From NCBI GenBank assembly GCA_025055285.1, contig JANWXM010000011.1:51131-115130 (forward strand): DNA of 64,000 nucleotides. Direction: 5' to 3'. Position numbers and translations under genes: made by a program. Below, piece after piece: positions 50,301 through 58,946 of this stretch. How positions within the stretch are numbered: position 1 is the stretch's first letter; each line of letters opens with the position of its first letter. This DNA is from Saprospiraceae bacterium (GTDB lineage Bacteria > Bacteroidota > Bacteroidia > Chitinophagales > Saprospiraceae). Under the pieces are notes generated by a model, which was given only the letters and a program-made list of their open reading frames with translations, made no database searches and was not told where the DNA came from.

Positions 50301-50378
50301 TACTATGCTTTGCCTTTGTCGGTTAAGTCCGAGGTACGCCAGTGGCGCTGGGGATTCAATCTGTTGCCGGGTTGGTAG
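47328..50378 (+). CDS. Large exported protein: HELVH metallopeptidase-like domain, TolB-like beta-propeller, C-terminal outer-membrane-barrel-like region
   Basis: 1016 aa; signal peptide; 'LGHELVHAFQYKL'; propeller strands 'AAWSPDGRTIVVSG...HPVWSRDGSLLAFATD...LYFLSNRDG'; C-terminal barrel-like 'NPWFVRGYGSDELY...'. Confidence 0.85.
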   Translation: MRYLSFLLLIGSLLYSTALEAQYFGRNKPRYQKHDFQVHETEHFRIYDYLKNPEKLRELAAAAELWYHMHQAVLKDSFVEKNPIIIYSDHAGFQQTNTIMGDISVGTGGVTEGLRNRVVFPVALTNQQTHHVLGHELVHAFQYKLILDGDSTTMRDLGNLPLWMVEGLAEYLSVGRIDPHTAMWMRDAVKHGTLPKNFRDLEVGNFFPYRWGQAFWAFVTGLYGDEAIHPLFVYTARLGLEGAVPLVLGTTADSLAAAWIRLLRSYYGQWTSKGKKERFPGKRLLSDENFGSMNISPSISPNGKYFTFLSERNLFSVELYLADARNGKVLRKVASTAQDGHIDQFDFIESAGTWAPDGERFAFDVYEQGRSVLLVKDVFSGKTLDRITIPGVPEFSHAAWSPDGRTIVVSGLVNGQTDLYAYDLRTKRVRRLTNDRYSEIHPVWSRDGSLLAFATDQLSMERGRTNGAWRMNLALMDVANGYTEMLDIFPAADNLNPQFDAQGNLYFLSNRDGMRNLYYYDRTTKKVFQVTELETGISGITPYAPAIAIGGDRLLYTLYNEGKYEIYQVRTDDLEKKVVSADAVDLSPAALPPFFPTKRDVVNTNLRLMDARLREMLDTFTLRKMPYRAQFSLSYIGGGGGIGVTTGNTSFGAATGLAGGVDMLFDDILGNNQLYVGLAVNGEIQDAAGIFSYINNKSRWSWGGAFSHIPFQSIAYYGLRQTQIETRPGVTINALEEVLGVQRLFQERLSAFLMYPFSVTRRIEFGGAFEFYSTRLTEYSTFYDLATYLAIGSRRQRIPGSSQLSLFNANAALVGDNSFFGFTAPLQGWRYRVGLEQFFGDFNFTTVLIDGRRYFRLRPFTLAVRSLSYGRFGGNSDRVFPFFLGNPWFVRGYGSDELYTADPRLAERMIGNKVSVANIELRLPFLGRKPLSLVNFFLPIDLGLFADGGVAMFNFSDLERPSSRTGQVHQPIYSVGTSIRVNLFGALILEPYYALPLSVKSEVRQWRWGFNLLPGW

Positions 50379-50435
50379 GCCAATCAGCGAATTATCTTCG
50401 GCATACAAGACTATTGTTCGCTCTACGCAAGCTTC

Positions 50436-52133
50436 ATGACAAGAATAAAGCATACTGACCTGCTTGCTCTATTGTATTTGCTATGGGTAGGGGCGTGTGC
50501 ACGCCCTGTAGCACCAGAAGGAGGACCCAAAGACGAGACACCGCCCAAAATAGTACCTAAGAAAAGCACGCCGAACGGAGCGCTTAATTTCAAAGAGCGC
50601 ACCATATACCTAACCTTTGACGAATGGGTGACGCTTCAAGATGTAGGTACGCAGGTGTTTGTGTCACCGCCCTTAGCCAAAAAGCCGGAAGTAGTGCTTA
50701 AAGGTCGTACCCTGATTTTTCGCTTCAACGAGAACGAGATACTCCGACCCAACACGACGTACACCATTTCTTTTGGTACGGCCATTCGCGACCTTCACGA
50801 GGGCAACATAGCCCAAGATTTGCGCTTCGTATTCTCTACGGGCAATCACTTGGATAGTCTTACAATAACGGGTATTGCCGTAGACGCTTTTAGCGCACAG
50901 CCCGTTGAAAACCTTTCTATTTTGCTCTATGATGACCTGAGCGATAGCGCAGTAGTGCGGCAAAGGCCATCTTATTTAGCGCGCACAGACAAAAGCGGTC
51001 AGTTTCGCCTAATGAACGTCCGGCCTGGCACATATCGCTGTATCGCCCTAGAGGATGCTGACCAAAACATGCGTTGGCAACCCGAGCGCGAACGCATCGG
51101 TTTTTTAGACTCTCTCGTACTGGCTCGCCCTACAGACACAGTAGTAACGCTGCCCGTCTTGCGCGTAAGTGCCTCTGCTCCAGCAGGACGTCTGCTAATG
51201 CGAAGAGTCAACCAATATGGTGTTGTGCGCTTAGGTTATGGGCGGCTCCTAGAGCTCCCGGCGTTGCGTGCAGACCCTCCTAGTATTCGTTGGCTGCCTA
51301 CTCGAGAGCAAGACACCTTACTTGTCTGGTACGACAACCCAGACTCGATAGCTTGGGTGCTCATTGCGGACACTGATACCATACCCATCCGCGCCCTTTC
51401 AAAAGCCGCTTTCCTAAGGCAACATCGCCTGTTCTTCGGAGACGAACGCCTGACGCCACCCCCTGGAGGGCGTCGGCCTGCGCAGTCGGCCGCATCAACA
51501 GCATTGCCTCCGCCGCGCAACGTGAGCGTGCGCCTAAGCCAGCCTGTGCTCGTGCCACTTAATGCACCTCTGCAAGCCATCGATACGAGCCGCGTTATCT
51601 TATTGGCCGACAGTACCCCCACAAGAGACTTTTCCCTGTTACCCGATCCGGCCAATCCGCTTGCCCTGCGCCTTACTACAAAATGGGAACGCGGAAGACG
51701 CTACACCCTATCCATCTTACCCTACGCCTTGACGGACTTCTGGAAAGGAACTAATACCGACACGTTAACGCGATTCTTTACCGTACCTACTGAAAAACAG
51801 GTGGGTACTTTGGCCTTAATAATAGAGGGTCTAAAACCCAAAACGGCCTATATCTTGCAACTTCTGAATGGAAATACCCTCGAGGAGGAGCGCCGGTTTG
51901 TCGCCGAAACACCCGTGCGCCGCGAAGTATTTGCTGACTTAGTGCCTGTCAGTTTCACCGCCCAGCTTATCGAGGATGCTAATCAAAATGGCCGATGGGA
52001 CGGTGGCGACTACTTTGCTCGCCGACAACCAGAGCGGGTCTTCTCCAAAAAATTAGAGGCCTTGCGCCCCGGATGGGAATCTGAATTTGCCTTCCCCGTA
52101 CCTGCTGAGGCACCGCGCCAACGTCAGAAGTAA
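50436..52133 (+). CDS. Ig-like-domain (Big_5-type) lipoprotein
   Basis: 'LLWVGACARPVAPEGGPKDETPPKIVPKKSTPNGAL...TIYLTFDEWVTLQDVGTQVFVSPPL...LRPNTTYTISFGTAIRDLHEGN'. Confidence 0.85.
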   Translation: MTRIKHTDLLALLYLLWVGACARPVAPEGGPKDETPPKIVPKKSTPNGALNFKERTIYLTFDEWVTLQDVGTQVFVSPPLAKKPEVVLKGRTLIFRFNENEILRPNTTYTISFGTAIRDLHEGNIAQDLRFVFSTGNHLDSLTITGIAVDAFSAQPVENLSILLYDDLSDSAVVRQRPSYLARTDKSGQFRLMNVRPGTYRCIALEDADQNMRWQPERERIGFLDSLVLARPTDTVVTLPVLRVSASAPAGRLLMRRVNQYGVVRLGYGRLLELPALRADPPSIRWLPTREQDTLLVWYDNPDSIAWVLIADTDTIPIRALSKAAFLRQHRLFFGDERLTPPPGGRRPAQSAASTALPPPRNVSVRLSQPVLVPLNAPLQAIDTSRVILLADSTPTRDFSLLPDPANPLALRLTTKWERGRRYTLSILPYALTDFWKGTNTDTLTRFFTVPTEKQVGTLALIIEGLKPKTAYILQLLNGNTLEEERRFVAETPVRREVFADLVPVSFTAQLIEDANQNGRWDGGDYFARRQPERVFSKKLEALRPGWESEFAFPVPAEAPRQRQK

Positions 52134-52136
52134 AGT

Positions 52137-53189
52137 CTAGCGCCGCTGCCCTTGCTGCTTCTTAAGCGGCCAACCAAATCGGTTGCTTCGATTTTTGTCG
52201 CCCAACACCGGATAAGGCCGTGGCACCTCGTCCTGTTTGTCTCGAAACACCATTTCAACGAACACCCATCGACCTTTCTCGTAGCGAAAGCCGTCGTAAC
52301 TGCCATCAGGTACGTAGGTAATGCCGCCTGTATACGGCGAAGGGAAAGGAATGAGGTGGTCGTAAATGATCATCTCATAAAAGTCATCCCAATTCAATCG
52401 AATTTTGGCTTCAGCAGAGTATTGCAGGATGATCCTGTGCTCGCCTGTTTTGCCATGGCGTTCGAAAACAGGAGCGCCCAAGACAGGCTCGCCTACGCCG
52501 TTGAACGACAGGACATCTATCACCTTTCGCTTCTCGAAGAACGTATATCCGTCAAAGCCAAACAGCAAGTACATGCGCCCATAGCGGGTTTCAAAGGGTT
52601 TTATGTTGTAATAAACTGCCCCATACCATTTGCTGGGAGGCAACGCCTGATGGGTTGGCATGTCGGAAAATTCAAAGCGTCGGTCAATTAGAGGGAAAAG
52701 TTTCAGTTCTCGTTGGTTCATTTGAATGGCGCCATAGTGACGATAAGTAGAATCGTTTACGAAAAGTTGCCAAGTGAAGATGCGAAACGAACTATCAGGA
52801 GGCACCAAAATGGAAACACTGCGAAGGCGCTCGAAAGGATAGCGAAACGAGTTCTCCGTCTTCAAAGCGCGGACAAGGCCCTGGATAAGGCTCTTGCAGG
52901 CCAGAAAACGCATCTCCGAGGAAGTATCGTTGGTGATGGCAAAAGCAAACACCGCTAGCGTGTCTTCCAACTGGCGCAGTCGCTCGTATGCTTCTGGCGT
53001 AAGGGCGCCTGCTCGCTCATTCTTTTGGGCGAAAAGCATTCCTCCACTCACAAGAACAAGCCAACACCATGCAAGCAGCCCTCCCCTCACTCTGAGTCGA
53101 GCACTTCCTTTTAGCCAAAAGAAAAGAGCCGCTATTTGCCGCTCGCCTTCAAAAGGCTCTGATTCAAACCTTTGTTTCGAATGAATCAT
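52137..53189 (-). CDS. Conserved hypothetical exported protein
   Basis: 350-aa ORF; hydrophobic N-terminal segment; no function recognised. Confidence 0.65.
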   Translation of the reverse strand: MIHSKQRFESEPFEGERQIAALFFWLKGSARLRVRGGLLAWCWLVLVSGGMLFAQKNERAGALTPEAYERLRQLEDTLAVFAFAITNDTSSEMRFLACKSLIQGLVRALKTENSFRYPFERLRSVSILVPPDSSFRIFTWQLFVNDSTYRHYGAIQMNQRELKLFPLIDRRFEFSDMPTHQALPPSKWYGAVYYNIKPFETRYGRMYLLFGFDGYTFFEKRKVIDVLSFNGVGEPVLGAPVFERHGKTGEHRIILQYSAEAKIRLNWDDFYEMIIYDHLIPFPSPYTGGITYVPDGSYDGFRYEKGRWVFVEMVFRDKQDEVPRPYPVLGDKNRSNRFGWPLKKQQGQRR

Positions 53190-53833
53190 TTCTCTCTTGT
53201 TTATTCTTTAAACGACTGAGCTTTTTTCAAATTGTCATTTTTCGAGAGGTATGCATTTTTAGCCCTAACTCTACTGAAATCCATATGAATTGAAGAGAAA
53301 ATCTCCGGTATTTTTCAATTGACTGCTGGCGGCGCAAAAAACTGCTACGAGAGACCGCTTTGTACTCCTCTTTGCGGTTTTTTTTTTTTTATTATTACTG
53401 ACAGAGTGCACAGAGGGATGCAGAGCAAACAACATTCATCGCTAGTGAAAATACTTCTCAGCCGTGTTCTCCAATAAACTACAGAAGGGGTATGTAAACA
53501 CACGTGGAAGTTCTACTGCCTGACCGATTATAGCTTTAGGCTTAGATCAGCAAGCCAATACCCTTTACCAGAATGAATGATTCTTAACCGTTTTGCAGTG
53601 AGGCAAGTACACAGAGCGTCTCGTAGTCGCCTAATTAGGCAGGTAGAACAGAACAAGCCAACTCTCCCGTCCAATACCTGATAAACATCACCTCATGAAG
53701 ATACGCGATACCGGGAAGAGGATTTATCTCGGCAGAATGGAGTATTCGCAGGGAAGGGCTTTGGCTGCCTAGATTAAGCCCTGACGAGGCACTCCACTCC
53801 GACCGCGTGTAACATCGGTCAATCAATGAGTTA

Positions 53834-54448
53834 TCAAATTATCCAATTTGCTACGAGAAAAATTACTAAATAAATCCACAGCAAGTCCAAGAAGTGCCAA
53901 TAGATAGTCAGCAAGCGCAACTTTAGGCGTTTCTCTGGATCAGAAAAGTATAAAAGGACCGTGACAGGTTCTACCATGCGCTTTCGAGCAGTGAGGTAAA
54001 AAGCGACTAAAAAAGGCAAGCCGGCGACGACGTGAGCAAAGTGAGCAATAGAGAGCACGTAGAGAAATCCAGCCGTTGTCGAACTTTGTAGAGTAATCTG
54101 ATTAATGTAGAATAGCCAGAGCCAGGCTACGCCCTGCATTACTAGAAACAGAACCGACAACCACAAAGTACGTTTCAACTGCAGTTGATAACCGAGGGTG
54201 TCGTCGTTCTGATAAGCTTTTTTAGCCTGGATTAACGTGTAGCTGCTTCCTAGCAGAAGAATAGTATTTGCAATAAAAAGCCATGGCACCTTTACTGGCG
54301 GCACCTGCATCGTTACACGAATGTAGAGGTAGCTCGCCGTTAGCGCCAAAAACAGAAAGGTTAAGCCGAAGAGAAGCAAAAACAACATGACGTTGTAGGG
54401 GTGAAAGGTCAGATCCTCTTCCAGTGCGCGCGGTTCCTTTTCTTCCAT
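53834..54448 (-). CDS. Heme-copper oxidase subunit III
   Basis: 'LFLALTASYLYIRV', 'VLSIAHFAHVVAGLPFLVAFY', 'IYWHFLDLLWIYLVIFL'. Start set to MEEKEPRALEED. Confidence 0.9.
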   Translation of the reverse strand: MEEKEPRALEEDLTFHPYNVMLFLLLFGLTFLFLALTASYLYIRVTMQVPPVKVPWLFIANTILLLGSSYTLIQAKKAYQNDDTLGYQLQLKRTLWLSVLFLVMQGVAWLWLFYINQITLQSSTTAGFLYVLSIAHFAHVVAGLPFLVAFYLTARKRMVEPVTVLLYFSDPEKRLKLRLLTIYWHFLDLLWIYLVIFLVANWII

Positions 54449-55352
54449 GGCATCCAGTAGAAATAAGTCCAATAGAGGCAATTGCCAAAACGATACCCCA
54501 ACGCTGAAGGGTTAACAGGCGCTCCTTAAACAGCCACATAGCGCCAAAAGTTGCTACCAAGATAACGCCAATATTCAGAAGAGGGAAGACAACAGACGCT
54601 TCTAACCCACTATCTAACGCCTGAAAAAGAAACCACATGCTAGCATAATTGGGAATGCCCAATCCGATCCCGCCGAGGACATTCCGCCACGAAAACTGCA
54701 GACGCTGCTGCGTCAGGCCAACGACAGTAAGGAATGCCCCTATCAGACCTGCTGTGCAAAACACCGTCGTAATAAAGGCAGGACTCTTAAAATCTGCCAG
54801 TTGCTCGCGCCGCACTACAATTAACGTGATCTCAATGATACCCGAAAGCAGCCATGTTAACAGGGGTATCCAGAACATTCCCGTCTCCCAGGAGGCAAAA
54901 GTAGGCGCGACCAAGCCCTTCTGACGCCAATTCACAAGAATAATAGCCGACAACGCAAACACAAAGCCCATCCATTTGGCGGGATTTGAGGTTTCACCAT
55001 ATACTCCTATCGCAAAGGGCACCGTAAGCAACAGAGACATCTTCTGCATCACCTGGCTGATGGTGACTCCAAAATATTGCACTGTCAGTGCAGCTGTTTG
55101 GAAGCCCGCGATGAAGACTCCTCCCAGAGCAAGCGCATACGGCAACCATGGTGCTGAGGGCTCTCCGATGGCAAAGGGCAACACGCCAGCATGCAGCCAT
55201 CCGCAAAGCACACACGTAAGGTAATTTATTGCAATAGCCTGAAAAGCGGATATGCGAAACCGTTCAAAAAGTTTGAAGATAAAACCTAATGAAACAGAGC
55301 AAATAATGGCGAGAAACAGGCTGACCACGTTGAAGGCATTTTTTCTTTGCAA
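54222..55352 (-). CDS. EamA/DMT family transporter with out-of-frame C-terminal tail overlapping the oxidase gene
   Basis: Ten-TM-like pattern ending 'QRWGIVLAIASIGLISTG'; the remaining ~76 aa are hydrophilic and read the cytochrome oxidase gene in another frame. Confidence 0.8.
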   Translation of the reverse strand: MQRKNAFNVVSLFLAIICSVSLGFIFKLFERFRISAFQAIAINYLTCVLCGWLHAGVLPFAIGEPSAPWLPYALALGGVFIAGFQTAALTVQYFGVTISQVMQKMSLLLTVPFAIGVYGETSNPAKWMGFVFALSAIILVNWRQKGLVAPTFASWETGMFWIPLLTWLLSGIIEITLIVVRREQLADFKSPAFITTVFCTAGLIGAFLTVVGLTQQRLQFSWRNVLGGIGLGIPNYASMWFLFQALDSGLEASVVFPLLNIGVILVATFGAMWLFKERLLTLQRWGIVLAIASIGLISTGCHGRKGTARTGRGSDLSPLQRHVVFASLRLNLSVFGANGELPLHSCNDAGAASKGAMAFYCKYYSSARKQLHVNPG

Positions 55353-55397
55353 GTGGTGCTCTTTTTTTCAGACAAATCTTTTTCGAAAGAAACGCAA

Positions 55398-58160
55398 TTA
55401 CCCTCTCCCGCTCTCCACGATCATCTGCTGCAGTTCGGCATTAAATGCGTCCGCTTTTTGCAGGGCTTCTAAGGTTAAGTGCATGCGATAGCGCCAGTAA
55501 TGATTAGGGTTAGCCGGTATATTAATGCGCTCATCGTGCGGATTTTGGCGGCGTAGTGCTCCATCAATGCTCAAGAGGTCTTGCAATTGAAAGATGGCCC
55601 ACATAGCAGGCGAGTGCAAGTGCTGATTGAGAATGACGCGGCACACCCACGGTTCGCAAAAGAAGGGAGCTGTACCAGCATAACCCAGTACCTCATTGAA
55701 AAAGCGTTGAGTAAGCTCACGGTTCTCTTCCCACCAACCGCGTAAAGTGCTCATATCATGCGTAGAAGGCGTAACCACTGACAAATAGGGCGCGTCTTTG
55801 AGGTTGAAAAAAACTTGACCAGGAGTCTTTGGCATGCGCTGAACTTCTAGACTGAGAATGCCTAATTCGCGCATTACTTCGGGCACACAATGAGGTACCA
55901 TACCTAAGTCTTCGCCACACACCAACATGCGCGTAGCGCGTTTAAGTGCAGGCAGTTTTTCCATAGCCTCGCGTTGCCAGAGGGCGTCTTGGCGCCGATA
56001 GAAATAATCCACGTATAGTTCCTTCAAAGGGCCTTTAACTGCCTGCGGTAAGACTTGGAAAGAGAGGGTTTTTTCCATTTCGATGCGGAAGGCGTATGCC
56101 TTTTCCTGAGCACCGGGTGGTGTTACGTCGAGTAGAATGACGTTGGCGTGTAGGGCCAACAAACCCTCCCGGATAATGGGAGGCAAGGCTTTAGGGTCAG
56201 GTTTTTTGCGTCCAGCGGGCTTTTTCTTACTTTCAGTTGAAGAGGCCGTTGCTAACGCCCAAAATTCCTCTATTTTCCGCTGAGTGTCGAAAGCAGGTTT
56301 GAAGGCATATTGCCCTCCTCCCGACCAGTGGCCAGCATCTGGGGTGCGCTCTAAGAAAAAATCTCGCACCGCGTCAGCGTATTCACCGAAAAAAGACTGA
56401 AGTACCGTATCGGTAATGTACGGTTTGCATAGCCTTTCGTAATTAAAGCCTATACCTGCTCGATGGAACTCCTCTTCTACTAGAGGAACTGCTGGCACGA
56501 AATGTCCTAGGATGCCCTGCGTAGCATGCCAGGGGATACTCCAAATGCGGAAGAAGCCCAAGATATGGTCGATGCGAAAAGCATCAAAGTAACGACTCAT
56601 TTGTTCGAAGCGCTGCCGCCACCAAGCATAGCGGTTCTCTTTCATGCGCGCCCAGTGATAGGTAGGAAAGCCCCAGTTTTGTCCGTGAAGCGCAAAGTCA
56701 TCGGGTGGCGCTCCGGCCTGCATGTCCATGTTGTATAGCTCGGGTGCTACCCATGCGTCGCAACTGTAGCGGTAGATGCCAATCGGGATGTCGCCCTTGA
56801 GGATTATGCCGCGCGCATGCGCATAATCCGCGGCACTGCGTAGTTGGCGATGAAGATGCCATTGGACAAAGTAATGAATAGCAATAGCGTCGTAGTGTTT
56901 TGAGGTGGGGGCGGTTAGTTTTTCAATAGCAGAGGGGCGATAAGTAGCGTACTCTTGCCACTTACTAAAGTCGCAAGTGCCGTATTTATCGCGCAAAAAA
57001 CAAAATGCTGCGTATGGAACCAACCATTCGCGATTTTCTGAAAAGTAGTGCTTGAAGGCAGGGTTTTGAAGGAAGGCCTCTTTTTGGGCCTCGAACAGCT
57101 GTCGAATGATCGTCCACTTGGTCTGTAAGACTGCCTCGTAGTTTAGGCTTTCCATGCCGTTCAGAGCCTTCCGCTGTTCAGCATAGGGCTCCAACAGGGC
57201 AGCGTATGTTTCTCCGGCGACTTCCTCTAGGCTCAGATAGAGCGGATGGAGGGCAAAAGCAGAAATGGCTGAATAAGGATATGAGTCTGTCCACGTGCCG
57301 GTAGCGGAGGTGTCGTTAACGGGTAGCAGTTGAATAAGGCGCAGGCCAACCTGAGCGGCCCAATCGATAAGGAGCATGAGGTCGGCAAAATCCCCCACGC
57401 CAAAGCTGCGCTCACTGCGCAGACTGAAGACTGGAATCGCTACGCCAGCCCCGCGCCATTGGGCAGGAGGCAGTCGCATGAAGCCATCGTGAAGTATTGT
57501 GTAGCGAGCCGTAGGATGGGGCTGATAAAGAACGCGATTACTTCCCTTTTCGAAGCCGCTAAAAGTTCGAGTTCGCGTATTCCAAAGACCGTACTTGTAG
57601 CCTAAAGGGAAGGCCTCGTCCGACAGGTCAAGCGATATTGACCAGCCCTGGTCGTCTGGTTGAAGAAGAATAGGAGCGGCAGTATCCCAGTTTCGCAGGG
57701 CGCGTCCGTGTCCTAAAAGGCATACTACTTCATCGGGCGGCAGCAAGGGCACTTTTACGCGAAAGCAATGTGTCCAGCCTGTGTTCTTTCGCGCCCGCCC
57801 TGACGGAAGCGATCGGGGTACCAGTACGCGAAATGCCTGCGTATCAAAAACATTCTCCACTGCTCCCATTGGCTCCCAGCAGTCGTATACTTCCACCAAT
57901 TCCTCGACATCTCCTGCAATTAATTCCCGGTCGCACTCCTCTACACGACGATGACCATATCCATTGCGCCACTCATAATGGTAGCGCAAAACTTCGCCCG
58001 GTTGTACGTCGAAGGTCACAAGGTTGTGCCACAATCGGTCATTGAGGTAATTCAGTAGATGCTCTTCTTCGCGGATATTCGCCCCGCTTTGTATTTGAAC
58101 GATAACATACAAATTTTCACCGAATTGTGTGGTGTAATACAAGTAAAAATGAACACTCAT
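55398..58160 (-). CDS. malQ: 4-alpha-glucanotransferase (GH77) with N-terminal starch-binding modules, DPE2-like
   Basis: 920 aa; 'FGVGDFADLMLLIDWAAQVGLRLIQLLPVNDTSATGTWTDSYPYSAISAFALHPLY', 'FDAFRIDHILGFFRIWSIP', 'CGEDLGMVP', 'TPSTHDMSTLRGWW'; CBM20-like '...YHYEWRNGYGHRRVEECDREL' and 'FRVKVPLLPPDEVVCLLGHGRALRNWD'. Confidence 0.93.
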   Translation of the reverse strand: MSVHFYLYYTTQFGENLYVIVQIQSGANIREEEHLLNYLNDRLWHNLVTFDVQPGEVLRYHYEWRNGYGHRRVEECDRELIAGDVEELVEVYDCWEPMGAVENVFDTQAFRVLVPRSLPSGRARKNTGWTHCFRVKVPLLPPDEVVCLLGHGRALRNWDTAAPILLQPDDQGWSISLDLSDEAFPLGYKYGLWNTRTRTFSGFEKGSNRVLYQPHPTARYTILHDGFMRLPPAQWRGAGVAIPVFSLRSERSFGVGDFADLMLLIDWAAQVGLRLIQLLPVNDTSATGTWTDSYPYSAISAFALHPLYLSLEEVAGETYAALLEPYAEQRKALNGMESLNYEAVLQTKWTIIRQLFEAQKEAFLQNPAFKHYFSENREWLVPYAAFCFLRDKYGTCDFSKWQEYATYRPSAIEKLTAPTSKHYDAIAIHYFVQWHLHRQLRSAADYAHARGIILKGDIPIGIYRYSCDAWVAPELYNMDMQAGAPPDDFALHGQNWGFPTYHWARMKENRYAWWRQRFEQMSRYFDAFRIDHILGFFRIWSIPWHATQGILGHFVPAVPLVEEEFHRAGIGFNYERLCKPYITDTVLQSFFGEYADAVRDFFLERTPDAGHWSGGGQYAFKPAFDTQRKIEEFWALATASSTESKKKPAGRKKPDPKALPPIIREGLLALHANVILLDVTPPGAQEKAYAFRIEMEKTLSFQVLPQAVKGPLKELYVDYFYRRQDALWQREAMEKLPALKRATRMLVCGEDLGMVPHCVPEVMRELGILSLEVQRMPKTPGQVFFNLKDAPYLSVVTPSTHDMSTLRGWWEENRELTQRFFNEVLGYAGTAPFFCEPWVCRVILNQHLHSPAMWAIFQLQDLLSIDGALRRQNPHDERINIPANPNHYWRYRMHLTLEALQKADAFNAELQQMIVESGRG

Positions 58161-58284
58161 ACGGAAAGGGTAACTGCCTAATGCCAGTCGGCGGCGAAAA
58201 TAGAGAAAAACCGCTGTTGGCTTTAGAACCTCCCCTTCCTAACCTTCAAACACAGTGTAAAACTTCATTCAACCGCGCGGAAAA

Positions 58285-58320
58285 AAGAACACCCGTCGTC
58301 GCCTAACGACGGGTGTTCTT
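58285..58320 (-). terminator. Strong rho-independent terminator
   Basis: Perfect 15-bp stem AAGAACACCCGTCGT / ACGACGGGTGTTCTT, 6-nt loop, poly-U on minus strand (AAAAAA on plus at 58281-58286). Confidence 0.9.
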
Positions 58321-58350
58321 CCTTTTCACCCTGCCTATTAAGCGGCTTTC

Positions 58351-58719
58351 TTAGTACATCACCAAATGACGGCGCGCAATGCCGTACTCGCTCTCTACTT
58401 GATAGGCATAGATGCCTGGCTCCTTCAGGTCAGAGCGACGAAGCAAGATGTGGTTCTCTCCCTTGTCGAACAGGTTGTTGTATGTATACACTTCTCGGCC
58501 CTCACTATCGAAAACCCGCAGCACAACGCGACCCTTTGCCGGAAGCTTAAACCACAAGAGCGTCATTTCGATAAAGGGATTCGGCCCGTTTTGCAGCAAT
58601 TCTATGCTCCCCGATGTGGTCGTCTGATTCGGATAGGCGGCGATATTGCGACTACTCATGAGACAAATGAGTTGAATGTGATTAATGCGTTTGCCTATCC
58701 TAGCCAAAACTTGTGCCAA
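58351..58719 (-). CDS. Small T9SS type A sorting-domain protein
   Basis: 'IELLQNGPNPFIEMTLLWFKLPAKGRVVLRVFDSEGREVYTYNNLFDKGENHILLRRSDLKEPGIYAYQVESEYGIARRHLVMY'. Confidence 0.8.
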   Translation of the reverse strand: MAQVLARIGKRINHIQLICLMSSRNIAAYPNQTTTSGSIELLQNGPNPFIEMTLLWFKLPAKGRVVLRVFDSEGREVYTYNNLFDKGENHILLRRSDLKEPGIYAYQVESEYGIARRHLVMY

Positions 58720-58818
58720 CTATTGCATAAAATCGTTAAAGGATATCAAATTCAAGATTTTTCCTCAAGGAGGAGTTGGTATAAAAATGAAATCGTTTTT
58801 ATTTTTGCCGCATCGAAT

Positions 58819-58891
<73 letters not shown>

Positions 58892-58946
58892 CAAGGTGTT
58901 GGTCGAGCATCGGGAGGAAACTCTCGATGCTCGATTTCACTAAGCT

